This document shows, in pieces, positions 1-9,734 of a stretch of 64,000 nt of DNA. The number at the start of each line of letters is the position of its first letter. Within the stretch, counting starts at the first letter, position 1. The notes beneath the pieces were generated by a model. The model made no database searches and was not told the origin of the DNA. It saw nothing but the letters and a program-made list of their open reading frames with translations. The position numbers and the translations under genes are program-made. This DNA comes from Rhodopseudomonas palustris (GTDB lineage Bacteria; Pseudomonadota; Alphaproteobacteria; Rhizobiales; Xanthobacteraceae). The stretch is taken from assembly GCA_016215605.1 (NCBI GenBank), contig JACRJB010000068.1, positions 62,001-126,000 of the forward strand. Reading direction: 5' to 3'.

Positions 1-584
1 CGGCCACCAAGCCTGGCTCCTGGATCGACAGCATCGTGATGGCGATCGCATCGCTCGGCGTCGCGGTGCCGAATTTCTGGCTCGGCATGTTGCTGGTGGC
101 GTTCTTCTCGCTGCAGCTCAACTGGCTGCCGGCGACCGGCGCGGTGGCGTTCACCAAAGACCCGTGGGCGTCGCTGAGCCACGCAATCCTGCCGGCGCTG
201 GCGCTCGCCTCCGGCGGGGTCGCCGAAGTCGCGCGGCAGCTACGCTCGTCGCTGGTCGAAATCCTGTCGTCGCAGCAGGTCCGCACGCTGCACGCCAAGG
301 GCCTGCCGCCGTCGTCGATCCTGTGGCGTCACGGCTTGAAGAACGTCAGCGTCAATCTGCTCACCGTGATCAGCCTGCTGGCGAACCGGATGCTGGCGGC
401 GACGGTGGTGGTCGAGGCGGTGTTCGCGATTCCCGGCATGGGCGGGCTGATCGTCAACGCCGCGATGCATCGCGACTTCCCCGTCGTGCAGGGCGTGGTG
501 TTCACGATGGTGCTGATCGTGGTGTCGCTCAATCTGCTGACCGACATTCTGTACAGCGTGCTCGATCCGAGGATCGCGACATGA
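1..584 (+). CDS. Peptide/nickel-type ABC transporter permease (DppB-like), 5' end outside window
   Basis: This is the C-terminal part of an inner-membrane permease of the DppB/OppB family. The reading frame is open from the window edge and ends in TGA at 582-584. Visible features are hydrophobic helices (for example PNFWLGMLLVAFFSLQLNWL), an EAA-type cytoplasmic loop region (HAKGLPPSSILWRHGLKN) that docks on the ATPase, and the family ending DILYSVLDPRI. It overlaps the next permease gene by the ATGA arrangement, so the two are translationally coupled. The binding protein and ATPases of this system are presumably upstream of the window. The substrate cannot be told from the sequence; the downstream acyl-CoA genes hint at an organic acid or amide-containing compound, which is inference. 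Confidence 0.9.
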   Translation, partial: ATKPGSWIDSIVMAIASLGVAVPNFWLGMLLVAFFSLQLNWLPATGAVAFTKDPWASLSHAILPALALASGGVAEVARQLRSSLVEILSSQQVRTLHAKGLPPSSILWRHGLKNVSVNLLTVISLLANRMLAATVVVEAVFAIPGMGGLIVNAAMHRDFPVVQGVVFTMVLIVVSLNLLTDILYSVLDPRIAT

Positions 585-1459
585 CCGATGTCACGACGAC
601 GACGGTGGCGTATCGGCCGCGGCGGATGCGGCGCTTCGTGCGGTGGTTCGTCTCGGACATCCGCGGCGCGATCAGCCTGACGTTTCTGCTATTGCTGGCG
701 GTGATTTCGATCCTCGCGCCGTGGATCTCGCCCTACGATCCGGTGGCGCAGGACGTCAATGCGGCGCTGGCGCCGATGTCGGCCGAACATTGGCTCGGCG
801 CCGACGATCTCGGCCGCGACACGCTGAGCCGGCTGATCTACGGCGGCGTCGCGTCGCTGTATGCGAGCTTCCTGGCGGTGGCGATTGCGGTGCTGATCGG
901 CGTGCCGGTCGGCATTCTGGCCGGCTATCTCGGCGGCTGGGTCGACACCATGATCAGCCGGGTGATCGACAGCTTCCTGTCGTTCCCCGCCATCGTACTG
1001 GCGATCGCGGTCACCGGCGCGCTCGGAATTGGACTCACCAACGGCATGATCTCGGTCGGCATCGTGTTCGCGCCGCAGCTCGCGCGGCTGGTGCGCGCGC
1101 GAACGCTGGTGGTCCGCCACGAACTCTATGTCGACGCGGCGCGCTGCTTCGGCGGCTCGACCGGGCGCATCCTGTGGCGCCACGTGCTGCCGAACGCGAT
1201 CCAGCCGGTGATCGTTCAGGTCACGCTGCTGCTGGCGGCGGCGCTGCTCGCCGAAGCCAGCCTCAGCTTCCTCGGGCTCGGCATCCAGCCGCCGGATCCG
1301 AGCTGGGGCGCGATGCTGGCGCGCGCCTACCAGAACATGGAAATCGCGCCCGAGCAGATGTATCCGCCCGGCCTCGCGATCCTGTTCACGGCGCTCGCCT
1401 ACAACACGCTGGGTGAATCGCTGCGCGCCGCGCTCGATCCGACCATGAAGCGCAACTGA
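581..1459 (+). CDS. Peptide/nickel-type ABC transporter permease (DppC-like)
   Basis: Second inner-membrane permease of the Dpp/Opp family, 292 residues. The ATG at 581 overlaps the stop of the preceding permease (ATGA). It shows the DppC N-terminal hydrophobic segment (ISLTFLLLLAVISILAPWISPYDP), the conserved HWLGADDLGRDTLSRLIYG signature, an EAA loop (DAARCFGGSTGRILWRHVLPN) and a C-terminal SFLGLGIQPPDPSWGAML segment. Length and order match DppB-DppC pairs. It is followed after 29 bases by an acyl-CoA ligase gene on the same strand, which suggests a transport-and-catabolism operon. Confidence 0.92.
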   Translation: MTDVTTTTVAYRPRRMRRFVRWFVSDIRGAISLTFLLLLAVISILAPWISPYDPVAQDVNAALAPMSAEHWLGADDLGRDTLSRLIYGGVASLYASFLAVAIAVLIGVPVGILAGYLGGWVDTMISRVIDSFLSFPAIVLAIAVTGALGIGLTNGMISVGIVFAPQLARLVRARTLVVRHELYVDAARCFGGSTGRILWRHVLPNAIQPVIVQVTLLLAAALLAEASLSFLGLGIQPPDPSWGAMLARAYQNMEIAPEQMYPPGLAILFTALAYNTLGESLRAALDPTMKRN

Positions 1460-1488
1460 CAAGACCAAGAACAACAAGGACACCAACA

Positions 1489-3204
1489 ATGAGCGCAGAC
1501 GCCAAGGAAGCCGACTATCTCGCGACGTTGCATGGGCTGTGGGCGAAGGCCTGGCCCAAGGGCATTCCCAACACGCCTCAATTTCCGCACGGCGAAGTGG
1601 CGCTGACCGAGTATCTGCGCGCCTGGGCGAAGCGCGCGCCGCAGCGTCCGGCGGTGATTTTCTACGGCCACGTCACGACCTATGCGGAGCTGGATCAGCT
1701 CAGCGATCGGTTCGCCGCGCTGCTGATGCAGAAGGGCGTCCGCAAGGGCGATCGCGTCGCGGTGTTTCTGCCGAACTGCCCGCAATTCCACATCGTGTTC
1801 TTCGGCATTCTCAAGCTCGGCGCCGTTCACGTGCCGGTCAGCCCGCTGTCGCGGGCGTTCGAATTGTCCTACGAACTCAACGACACCGACGCCGAAGTGA
1901 TCGTTGCACTCGATCAGCTCGTCCCCGTCGTGGAGCAGGTCCGCGGCGAAACCAAGCTGCGCGAGGTGATCGTCACCAGCTTCGCCGACGTGATTCCGGC
2001 CGAGCCGACCATCCCGGTTCCGGATTCCGTGAGCGGCCCGCGCGTCGCGATCGCCGGCGCGACCGATCTGCTGCCGGCGCTCGCAGCGTTGCCGACGCCG
2101 GAGCCGCTGCCGCCCGCGGCGCTCGACGACGTCGCGGCGCTGAACTACACCGGCGGCACCACCGGCATGCCGAAGGGCTGCGTTCACACCCAGCGCGACA
2201 TGGTCTACACCGCCGCCGCCAATCACGGCATCTCGGTCGCGGCCGACGAGAACAGCGTGTTTCTGTCGTTCTTTCCGGAGTTCTGGATCGCGGGCGAGAA
2301 TTTCGGACTGATCTTCCCGCTGTTCGCCGGCGCCACATTGGTGCTGCTGGCCCGCTGGGACGCGGTCGGCGTGCTGTCGGCGATCGATCGCTACAAGGTC
2401 AACGTCACCGCGATGCCGGTCGACGGCGCCGTCGAGCTGATGGACCATCCGCGCTTCAAGCAGTTCGACCTGTCGTCGCTCAGCCAGGTCCGCGTCGTCT
2501 CGTTCGTCAAGAAGCTCAACCCGGCCTACCGCAAGCGCTGGAAGGATCTCACCGGCACGATCCTCACCGAGGCCGCCTGGGGCATGACCGAGACCCACAC
2601 CTCGAACACCTTCACCGCCGGCTTCCAGGGCGACGATTTCGATCTGGTGTCGCAGCCGATCTTCGTCGGCCTGCCGGTGCCGGGTGCGGAGTTCAAGATC
2701 ACCGATTTCGAGACCGGCGAACTCGTGCCGCTCGGCGGTGAAGGCGAGATCCGGGTGCGGACGCCGTCGCTGCTCAAGAGCTACTGGAACAAGCCGCAGG
2801 CGACCGCGGAGTCGCTGGTCGACGGCTGGCTGCGCACCGGCGACATCGGCACCATCGATCCGCAGGGCTTCCTGCATTTCCTTGGACGTCGCAAGGAGAT
2901 GTTAAAGGTCAAGGGCATGAGCGTGTTTCCGCCGGAGATCGAGGCGCTGCTCGGGCAGCATCCCAAGGTGCTGGGTTCGGGCGTGGTCGGCCGCGACGAT
3001 CCGGGCAAGGGGCAGGTGCCGATCGCCTTCATCCAGCTCAAACCGGAAGCGGAAGGCAGCATCACGCCGGCCGAACTGCAGGCGTGGTGCGCGGAGCGGA
3101 TGGCGGTCTACAAGGTGCCGGAAATCCGCATCATCGACGCGTTGCCGATGACCGCCACCGGCAAGGTGAAGAAGCAGGAGCTCGACGCCAACGCGCCGCG
3201 CTAG
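1489..3204 (+). CDS. AMP-forming acyl-CoA synthetase/ligase (ANL superfamily)
   Basis: 571-residue adenylate-forming enzyme that would activate a carboxylic acid to its CoA thioester with ATP, in the cytoplasm. The P-loop YTGGTTGMPKG lies at about residues 220-230, the A5-like motif is AAWGMTETH, the A7/A8 region is GWLRTGDIG followed by FLGRRKEMLKVKG, and the C-terminal catalytic lysine motif is TATGKVKKQEL. Length is typical of the family. The start at 1489 is the first ATG, shortly after an AAGGA sequence. It lies between two transporter permeases and a biotin-dependent carboxylase, so a pathway that imports, activates and carboxylates an acid is plausible. The acyl substrate is unknown. 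Confidence 0.9.
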   Translation: MSADAKEADYLATLHGLWAKAWPKGIPNTPQFPHGEVALTEYLRAWAKRAPQRPAVIFYGHVTTYAELDQLSDRFAALLMQKGVRKGDRVAVFLPNCPQFHIVFFGILKLGAVHVPVSPLSRAFELSYELNDTDAEVIVALDQLVPVVEQVRGETKLREVIVTSFADVIPAEPTIPVPDSVSGPRVAIAGATDLLPALAALPTPEPLPPAALDDVAALNYTGGTTGMPKGCVHTQRDMVYTAAANHGISVAADENSVFLSFFPEFWIAGENFGLIFPLFAGATLVLLARWDAVGVLSAIDRYKVNVTAMPVDGAVELMDHPRFKQFDLSSLSQVRVVSFVKKLNPAYRKRWKDLTGTILTEAAWGMTETHTSNTFTAGFQGDDFDLVSQPIFVGLPVPGAEFKITDFETGELVPLGGEGEIRVRTPSLLKSYWNKPQATAESLVDGWLRTGDIGTIDPQGFLHFLGRRKEMLKVKGMSVFPPEIEALLGQHPKVLGSGVVGRDDPGKGQVPIAFIQLKPEAEGSITPAELQAWCAERMAVYKVPEIRIIDALPMTATGKVKKQELDANAPR

Positions 3205-3273
3205 ATCGGCATCGTGGTGACGACGGCGCCGGCGCACCGGCGCCGATGTGGTTGTTTTGATGAGGACATTCGA

Positions 3274-6200
3274 ATGCCGTTTCGCAAATTGCTGATCGCC
3301 AATCGGGGCGAGATCGCGATCCGTATCGCGCGGGCCGCGGCCGATGCCGGGCTCGCCACCGTCGCGATCCATCCGGCCGACGACGCGGCATCGCTGCATG
3401 TCCGCATCGCCGACGATGCGCGGGAGATTCCGGGCCGCGGCGCGCGGGCCTATCTCGATATCGAGGCGGTGATAGCGGCCGCCAAAGCCGGCCATTGCGA
3501 CGCGCTGCATCCCGGCTACGGCTTCCTCAGCGAGAACGCGGATCTCGCCCGGCGCTGCGCGGAGGAAGGTATCCGGTTCATTGGTCCGTCGCCTGAAGCC
3601 TTGAGGCTATTCGGTGACAAAGTTGCGGCACGCGAATTGGCGAAAAAGTGCGGCGTTGCGATCATCGCCGGCACCCAGGGGCCCTCGACGATCGACGACG
3701 TCAAGGCGTTCTTCGCCTCGCTCGGCGACAACGCTGCGGTGATGATCAAGGCGATGGCCGGCGGCGGCGGACGCGGCATGCGGGTGGTCGAGCGCGCTGA
3801 GGATTTGGCCGAAGCGTTTGCGCGCTGTCAGTCCGAAGCCAAGGCGGCGTTCGGTAGCGACGGCGTCTATGCCGAGCGGCTGATCCGCAATGCGCGGCAC
3901 ATCGAGGTGCAGATCATCGGCGATCAGCACGGCGGCATCAGTCATCTGTGGGAGCGCGAGTGCACCATTCAGCGCCGCAACCAGAAGCTGGTCGAGATCG
4001 CACCGAGCCCGTCGCTGAGTGACAGTCTGCGCGCGCGCATTCTGGCGGACGCCAAGACCCTGGCGGCGGCGGCGAACTACGACAGTCTCGGCACCTTCGA
4101 GTTTCTGGTCGACGGCGAAGCCGGCGAGGGCGACGGCGCGTTCGCCTTCATCGAGGCCAATCCGCGGCTGCAGGTCGAGCACACCGTCACCGAGGAAGTG
4201 CTGTCGATCGATCTGGTGCGCGCGCAGATCGCGGTGGCCGGCGGTGCGACGCTGGCGTCGATAGGCCTCGATCAGGCGAACGTGCCGCGGCCGCGCGGCT
4301 TCGCGATGCAGCTTCGCATCAACATGGAGACGATGGACGCCAGCGGCGCCACCAAGCCGACCGGCGGCACGCTGGCGATCTTCGAGCCGCCGTCGGGCCC
4401 GGGCGTGCGCGTCGATACGTTCGGCTATGCCGGCTACAAGACCAGCGCCGCGTTCGACTCGCTGCTCGCCAAGGTGATCGTGCACACGCCGTCGCAATGG
4501 CCGGACGTCGTCGCCAAGGCGGCGCGCAGCCTGCGTGAGTTCCGCATCGACGGCGTCGCAACCAACATCCCGTTCATCCAGGCGATCCTGGCGCATGCGG
4601 ATTTCAAGGCCAACAAGGTCAGCACCAGCTTCATCGACCGCAACGTCGCGGAACTGGTCGGCGCCGCCGACAAGCTCGCCGCGCCGCTGATTGCGTTGCC
4701 AGGTGGCGATGCGCAGCACGGTGGCGCGAAGGCCGCCGTCGAGGCCGTGCCCGAGGGCACGGTCGCGATCGTCGCGCCGCTGCAGGGCACCGTGGTGGCG
4801 ATCACGGTGGCGGAAGACGACGTCGTCCGGCCGGGGCAGCAGCTCGCGGTGATCGAATCGATGAAGATGGAGCATCTCGTCACCGCCGAGCAGGGCGGCC
4901 GCATCCGCCGCATCGCCACTGCCGATGGCGTGACGCTGATGCAGGGCGAGGCGATCCTGTATCTCGAGCCGCAGGACATCGAGGGCGATCAGGCCGCCGA
5001 GGAGGCGGAAGTCGATCTCGATCACATCCGCCCAGACCTCGCCGAGATGCTGGCGCGGCAGGGCAATACGCTCGACCAGAATCGCCCCGACTCGGTCGCA
5101 CGCCGGCGCAAGACCAATCAGCGCACCACGCGCGAGAACATCGCGCAGCTCGTCGACGACGGCTCGTTCATGGAGTACGGCAGCCTGGCGATCGCCGGCC
5201 AGCGCCGCCGCCGCGCGCTCGACGACCTGATCAAGAACACCCCGGCCGATGGCCTCGTCACCGGCGTCGCCACCGTCAACGCCGCGCAGTTCGGCGAGCA
5301 CGACGCGCGCTGCATGGTGATCGCCTACGACTACACCGTGCTGGCCGGCACCCAGGGCCACATGAACCACAAGAAGATCGACCGCATGTTGACGCTGGTC
5401 GAGCAATGGAAGATGCCGCTGGTGTTCTACGCCGAAGGCGGCGGAGGCCGTCCCGGCGACACCGACCGGCTCGGCCTCACCGGGCTCGACGGGCCGTCCT
5501 TCGTGCAGTTCGCCCGGCTGTCCGGGTTGGTGCCGGTGGTCGGCGTCGTCTCCGGCTATTGCTTCGCCGGCAACGCGGCGATGCTCGGCTGCTGCGACGT
5601 GATCATCGCGACGCAGAACGCCTCGATCGGCATGGGCGGCCCGGCGATGATCGAGGGCGGCGGGCTCGGCGTGTATCACCCCGCCGAAGTCGGCCCCGTC
5701 TCGTTCCAGTCGCCGAACGGCGTGGTCGATATTCTGGTCGAGGACGAAGAGGAGGCGACGCGGGTCGCGCAGAAATATCTGTCGTATTTCCAGGGCGCGG
5801 TGAAGGAATGGCGCGCGCCGGATCAGCGGCTGCTGCGGCGCGCGATCCCGGAAAACCGGCTGCGCGTCTACGACATCCGCCACGTCATCGACCTGATCGC
5901 GGACGAAGACTCGGTGCTGGAAATCCGTCGCGACTTCGGCGTCGGCATGGTCACCGCCTTCATCCGGATCGAAGGCAAGCCGTTCGGCCTGATCGCCAAC
6001 AATCCGAAGCATCTCGGCGGCGCGATCGACGCGGCGGCGGGCGACAAGGCGGCGCGCTTCCTGCAGCTGTGCGACGCCTTCGACATTCCGATCGTGTCGC
6101 TGTGCGACACGCCGGGCTTCATGGTCGGCCCCGAAGCGGAGAAGACCGCGATCGTGCGCCACGTCGCGCGGATGTTCGTCACCGGCGCCAGCCTGACGGT

Positions 6201-6582
6201 GCCGCTGTTCGGCATCGTGCTGCGCAAGGGCTACGGCCTGGGCGCGCAGTCGATGATCGGCGGCGGCTTCCACGCCTCGTTCTTCACCGCGGCGTGGCCG
6301 ACCGGCGAGTTCGGCGGCATGGGGCTGGAGGGCTATGTCCGCCTCGGTTTCCGCAAGGAGATGGAAGCGATCGCCGACCCGGTCGAGCGCGAGACCTACT
6401 ACAAGAACAAGGTCGCCGAGATGTACGCCAACGGCAAGGCGGTCTCGATCGCGTCGGTGTGCGAGATCGACAACGTCATCGATCCGGCCGAGACCCGGCG
6501 CTGGATCATGGCCGGGCTGCGCTCGGTGCCGACGCCGCCGCAGCGCGAGGGCCGCAAGCGGCCGTGCATCGACGCGTGGTAG
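3274..6582 (+). CDS. Fused biotin-dependent acyl-CoA carboxylase (biotin carboxylase + BCCP + carboxyltransferase)
   Basis: Single 1102-residue polypeptide with all three functions of an acyl-CoA carboxylase. Residues 1 to about 450 form the biotin carboxylase (FRKLLIANRGEIAIRIARAA start, ATP-grasp glycine-rich loop MAGGGGRGMRVV). A biotinyl domain carries IESMKMEHL, with the target lysine near residue 531. From about residue 600 comes a carboxyltransferase resembling PccB/AccD5 (GGGGRPGDTD, CDTPGFMVGPEAEKTAIVRH). The frame is open further upstream to 3214, but the ATG at 3274 is preceded by GAGGA and begins the conserved N-terminus. The full fusion is less common than two-subunit enzymes. 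Substrate unknown; the acyl-CoA ligase just upstream may supply it. Confidence 0.9.
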   Translation: MPFRKLLIANRGEIAIRIARAAADAGLATVAIHPADDAASLHVRIADDAREIPGRGARAYLDIEAVIAAAKAGHCDALHPGYGFLSENADLARRCAEEGIRFIGPSPEALRLFGDKVAARELAKKCGVAIIAGTQGPSTIDDVKAFFASLGDNAAVMIKAMAGGGGRGMRVVERAEDLAEAFARCQSEAKAAFGSDGVYAERLIRNARHIEVQIIGDQHGGISHLWERECTIQRRNQKLVEIAPSPSLSDSLRARILADAKTLAAAANYDSLGTFEFLVDGEAGEGDGAFAFIEANPRLQVEHTVTEEVLSIDLVRAQIAVAGGATLASIGLDQANVPRPRGFAMQLRINMETMDASGATKPTGGTLAIFEPPSGPGVRVDTFGYAGYKTSAAFDSLLAKVIVHTPSQWPDVVAKAARSLREFRIDGVATNIPFIQAILAHADFKANKVSTSFIDRNVAELVGAADKLAAPLIALPGGDAQHGGAKAAVEAVPEGTVAIVAPLQGTVVAITVAEDDVVRPGQQLAVIESMKMEHLVTAEQGGRIRRIATADGVTLMQGEAILYLEPQDIEGDQAAEEAEVDLDHIRPDLAEMLARQGNTLDQNRPDSVARRRKTNQRTTRENIAQLVDDGSFMEYGSLAIAGQRRRRALDDLIKNTPADGLVTGVATVNAAQFGEHDARCMVIAYDYTVLAGTQGHMNHKKIDRMLTLVEQWKMPLVFYAEGGGGRPGDTDRLGLTGLDGPSFVQFARLSGLVPVVGVVSGYCFAGNAAMLGCCDVIIATQNASIGMGGPAMIEGGGLGVYHPAEVGPVSFQSPNGVVDILVEDEEEATRVAQKYLSYFQGAVKEWRAPDQRLLRRAIPENRLRVYDIRHVIDLIADEDSVLEIRRDFGVGMVTAFIRIEGKPFGLIANNPKHLGGAIDAAAGDKAARFLQLCDAFDIPIVSLCDTPGFMVGPEAEKTAIVRHVARMFVTGASLTVPLFGIVLRKGYGLGAQSMIGGGFHASFFTAAWPTGEFGGMGLEGYVRLGFRKEMEAIADPVERETYYKNKVAEMYANGKAVSIASVCEIDNVIDPAETRRWIMAGLRSVPTPPQREGRKRPCIDAW

Positions 6583-6613
6583 TTCGAGGCTTTCTGTCCA
6601 GACGGAGTGACCG

Positions 6614-7561
6614 ATGACCGCAACCGCTTTCGAGACGCCGATCGACGATCTTGGCGATGCGCTGGCCGGGCCGTGGCGGCAGCCGCGACAGATGCTGCAC
6701 GCGCAGGTCTACGACTCCCACGCCTCGATCCACGACGACGCCACCGCGCAGAAGCTCGGCTTCAAGGGCGGCACGATCGAAGGGCCGACCCATTTCAGCC
6801 AGTTCGCGCCGTTGGGCGAGCGGCTGTGGGGACGGGAGTGGTTCGAGACCGGTTGCATCTCGGCGCATTATCGCAACGCCGCGTATGAAGGCGAAGAGGT
6901 TCAGGCGATCGTCGACAAGCCGGCCAGCGGCGCGCGGCACAGCACGATTCGGATGGTGAAGCGCGACGGCACCGAAGTGCTGCGCGGCAGCGTCTCGGTC
7001 GGCCGCGACGCGCCGCCCTCGGCGCTGGACCAGCGCCTGACCGAGCTGAAGCCGCTGACCGACGCCGTGATCCTGCGCGACATCAAGGTCGGCATGACGA
7101 CGGCGCCGCAGACGGTGAAGATGGATCCCGACCAGAACATGGGCGAGCTCTATCCGTTCTCGCTGGCCGACAAGTTGAAAGTGATCACCGAGCCGTCGCC
7201 GTATTATCGCGACGCATCGCCGTGGGGCCGGGCGATCATTCCGGTCGAGATGCTGAGCGTGCTGTTCCAGTATCTCAGCAAGAAGGACGGCTTGCCGGTG
7301 CGCGGCCCCGCGGTCGGCCTGTTCGCCGATCAGGAAATCCGCCTGGTCGGCGGCCCGCTGTTCGTCGGCGAGAGCTACCGCGTTCAGCGCAAGGTCGTCG
7401 CGCTGTCCGGCAGCAAGCGGACCGAGAGCCTGTGGGCGCGCACCGAGGCATTCGACAGTGCGGGCCGGCTGGTCGCCACCATGCTGCTCAACTCGGCGAG
7501 CCTGAAGGACTCCTACGCGGCTTACGCGCAGGAGTATGCGGCGCTGAAGCAAGGCGCGTAG
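6614..7561 (+). CDS. Hot-dog fold protein, possible MaoC-type acyl-CoA hydratase
   Basis: 315-residue soluble protein. The segments KLGFKGGTIEGPTHFSQFAPL and a second half with VGLFADQEIRLVGGPLFVGESYRVQRKVVALSGS resemble the two hot-dog units of MaoC-like or FAS1-type dehydratases. The typical catalytic Asp/His pair of R-hydratases is not obvious to me, so activity is uncertain. It follows the carboxylase gene by about 30 bases on the same strand and is probably the last gene of that operon. A palindromic repeat follows its stop codon. Confidence 0.6.
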   Translation: MTATAFETPIDDLGDALAGPWRQPRQMLHAQVYDSHASIHDDATAQKLGFKGGTIEGPTHFSQFAPLGERLWGREWFETGCISAHYRNAAYEGEEVQAIVDKPASGARHSTIRMVKRDGTEVLRGSVSVGRDAPPSALDQRLTELKPLTDAVILRDIKVGMTTAPQTVKMDPDQNMGELYPFSLADKLKVITEPSPYYRDASPWGRAIIPVEMLSVLFQYLSKKDGLPVRGPAVGLFADQEIRLVGGPLFVGESYRVQRKVVALSGSKRTESLWARTEAFDSAGRLVATMLLNSASLKDSYAAYAQEYAALKQGA

Positions 7562-7604
7562 CACGGCGACGAGGTCACAAACCGCGCCGCAAAAGTAATC
7601 AACG

Positions 7605-7694
7605 CGTCATGGCCGGGCTCGTCCCGGCCATCTACGTTTTGCCACGCGGCCACGCCCAAGTTCGTGGATGGCCGGGACAAGCCCGGCCATGACG
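7605..7694. repeat. Paired REP-like intergenic palindrome
   Basis: Two inverted arms, CGTCATGGCCGGG...CCCGGCCAT and ATGGCCGGGACAAGCCCGG...CCATGACG, flank a short spacer. The same motif recurs at 18321, 41938, 60833 and 62788. This is the kind of extragenic palindrome common in Rhodopseudomonas/Bradyrhizobium genomes. Here it lies between two convergent operons and may help end transcription. Confidence 0.8.
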
Positions 7695-7778
7695 GATCTC
7701 ACGGACGACGCGAGCTGAAAAGTCGCTGGCACTCCCGCTCGCATTTCGGGTCGGACTGGCGGGACCACCGTGGCGCCG

Positions 7779-8822
7779 TCAGCCGAGTTCGGCGCGCACG
7801 ATGCGCGCGGCGTCGCACATCGCCTTCAGCTTGCCGAAAGCGGTGGCGCGCGGCATGTACTTCATGCCGCAATCCGGCGCCGGCACCAGCCGCTTCGCAT
7901 CGACGAACTTCAGCGCGTCGCGGATGCGGCCGGCGACGGTGTCGACGGTTTCGACCACCGGATCGGCGAGGTCGAGCACGCCGAGCATGATGGTCTTGGA
8001 CGACAGTTCCTTCAGCACGCCGAGATCGAGTCTGGGCTGCGCCGCCTCGATCGAGATCTGATTCGCGATGGTGTCGTCGAGCTCGGCGAGAAACGCGTAA
8101 CCGGCCGGCTTGTTCGAGCCCGGCACCACCGCCGCGTAGCCGAAGCACAGATGCACCACCGTCGGCACGGTGATGCCCTGCAGCGCGCGGTTGATCGCCT
8201 TGACGGCGTAGCGCTTGGCGATCTCCGGATTGTTGCGCACCCACGGCTCGTCGAGCTGGATCACGTCGGCGCCGGCGGCCTGAAGCTCCAGCGCCTCGGC
8301 GTTGACCGCCTCGGCGAACGCCATCGCCAGTTCCTCGTCGTCCTTGTAGTACTCGTTCTTGGCCTGCTGGCTCATCGTGAACGGGCCGGGCAACGTGATC
8401 TTGGCGGCGCGGTCGGTGTTGGCGCGCAGGAACTGCATGTCGTGCAGCTCGATCGGCCGGGTCCGCTTGACCGGACCGACGACGCGGGGCACCGGCGTCT
8501 TGGTGTTGCCGGTGCGGGCGACGATGATCGCCGGGTTGTCGGCGTCGATGCCGTCCAGCGCCGTCGCGAAACGGTTGGAGTAGCTTTCGCGGCGGATTTC
8601 GCCGTCGGTGACGATGTCGATGCCGGCGCGCTCCATGTCGCGGATCGCCACGATGCTGGCGTCGTCCTGCGCCTCTTCGAGATGCTCGGCCGGCAGCCGC
8701 CACATCTCGTGCAGGCGCGTGCGCGGCACCGTCTTCGACAGCATCGCACGGTCGACCAGCCAGTCCGGCTGCGGATAGGAGCCGACCACGGTGGTCGGCA
8801 GCAGGTGAGTCGGCATCGGCAC
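7779..8822 (-). CDS. MetE-like cobalamin-independent methionine synthase family protein
   Basis: 347-residue protein equivalent to the C-terminal catalytic half of MetE. Candidate zinc ligands are seen as His-x-Cys in VVHLCFGYA and the later Cys in APDCGMKYM, with an acidic QLDEPW motif between. The N-terminus TTVVGSYPQPDWL is typical of short MetE homologues. These are often methyltransferases for unusual methyl donors rather than true methionine synthases. It is the last gene of a minus-strand operon (GntR regulator, ABC importer, deacetylase-like, FAH-family), so it probably acts on a compound taken up by that importer. That role is inference. Confidence 0.8.
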   Translation of the reverse strand: MPMPTHLLPTTVVGSYPQPDWLVDRAMLSKTVPRTRLHEMWRLPAEHLEEAQDDASIVAIRDMERAGIDIVTDGEIRRESYSNRFATALDGIDADNPAIIVARTGNTKTPVPRVVGPVKRTRPIELHDMQFLRANTDRAAKITLPGPFTMSQQAKNEYYKDDEELAMAFAEAVNAEALELQAAGADVIQLDEPWVRNNPEIAKRYAVKAINRALQGITVPTVVHLCFGYAAVVPGSNKPAGYAFLAELDDTIANQISIEAAQPRLDLGVLKELSSKTIMLGVLDLADPVVETVDTVAGRIRDALKFVDAKRLVPAPDCGMKYMPRATAFGKLKAMCDAARIVRAELG

Positions 8823-8864
8823 GCAGGTGATCCTTCTTGTTGTTTGTCGTTGGGCTGGTGCGGA

Positions 8865-9734
8865 TCAGGCGGCGCGGCTCGCCGCCGCCGCCGTTTCGTC
8901 GATCACCGGATTGCGCAAAATGCCGATGCCGGAAATCTCCACCTCGACGACGTCGCCGCCCTTCATCCACAGCGGCGGGGTGCGGTAGGCGCCGACGCCG
9001 CCGGTGGTGCCGGTAACGATGACGTCGCCGGGGGCCAGCGCGGTGAAGGTCGAGCAATAGGCGATCAGCGCCGGCACGTCGAACACCAGGTCGGAGATCG
9101 GCGCGCGTTGCACCTCGACGCCGTTGAGCCGGGTGATCAGCGTCTGCTTGCTGATGTCGTCGATCTCGTCGGCCGTCACCATCCACGGGCCGAAGCCGCC
9201 GGTGCCGACGAAGTTCTTGCCCGGCGCGAATTGCGAGGTGTGGCGCTGCCAGTCGCGGATGCTGCCGTCGTTGTAGCAGGCGTAGCCGGCGACGTGAGCG
9301 AGCGCCGCCTCGGGCGCGATCCGCCGTCCGGCCTTGCCGATCACGATCGCCATCTCGCCTTCATAGTCGAAGCGCTCGGATTCCAGCGGGCGGATCATCG
9401 GCTGGCCGCCGCCGACCTGGCTGTTGGCGAAGCGGGTGAAGATCATCGGATGCGGCGGCGTCGGATGGCCGCTTTCGGCGAGGTGGGTGGCGTAGTTGAC
9501 GCCGATGCAGAAGATCTTGTCGGGGTCGGGAATCGTCGGCAGCAGCTCGACGTCGTTCAGCGCGCAGTCCGGCCGCTCCGTGGCGAGCTTGCGCAGTTCG
9601 GTGAGCGCGCCGCCGGCGAGCAGCGCCCGCAGCGTCGGGAAGGCAGTCAGCCGCTTGCCGGCGTCGATCAGTCCGGCGTCGGTGACGATGCCGTAGGAGG
9701 CGCGGCCTGCGGCCTTGAAACTCGCGATCTTCAT
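8865..9734 (-). CDS. Fumarylacetoacetate hydrolase (FAH) family protein
   Basis: 289-residue protein. Its C-terminal two thirds match the FAH fold: KIFCIGVNYATHLAESG, FDYEGEMAIVIGK (metal-binding Glu residues in the ExE context), GYACYNDGSIRDWQ, and GDVIVTGTTGGVGAYR near the end. The family hydrolyses or decarboxylates diketo acids with a divalent metal. The ATG at 9734 overlaps the stop of the upstream deacetylase-like gene (ATGA), so the two are coupled. The open frame continues upstream but conserved similarity starts here. Substrate not identifiable. Confidence 0.88.
   Translation of the reverse strand: MKIASFKAAGRASYGIVTDAGLIDAGKRLTAFPTLRALLAGGALTELRKLATERPDCALNDVELLPTIPDPDKIFCIGVNYATHLAESGHPTPPHPMIFTRFANSQVGGGQPMIRPLESERFDYEGEMAIVIGKAGRRIAPEAALAHVAGYACYNDGSIRDWQRHTSQFAPGKNFVGTGGFGPWMVTADEIDDISKQTLITRLNGVEVQRAPISDLVFDVPALIAYCSTFTALAPGDVIVTGTTGGVGAYRTPPLWMKGGDVVEVEISGIGILRNPVIDETAAAASRAA

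Noticed and set aside
164-580. Open frame upstream of the DppC-like start
   Set aside because: It is the shifted frame of the first permease gene; the conserved protein starts at ATG 581.
4019-6273. Several long open frames on both strands within the carboxylase gene, including one of 888 codons on the minus strand
   Set aside because: Arg/Ala/Asp-rich shadow frames typical of GC-rich genes; no family motifs, and fully covered by the real gene.
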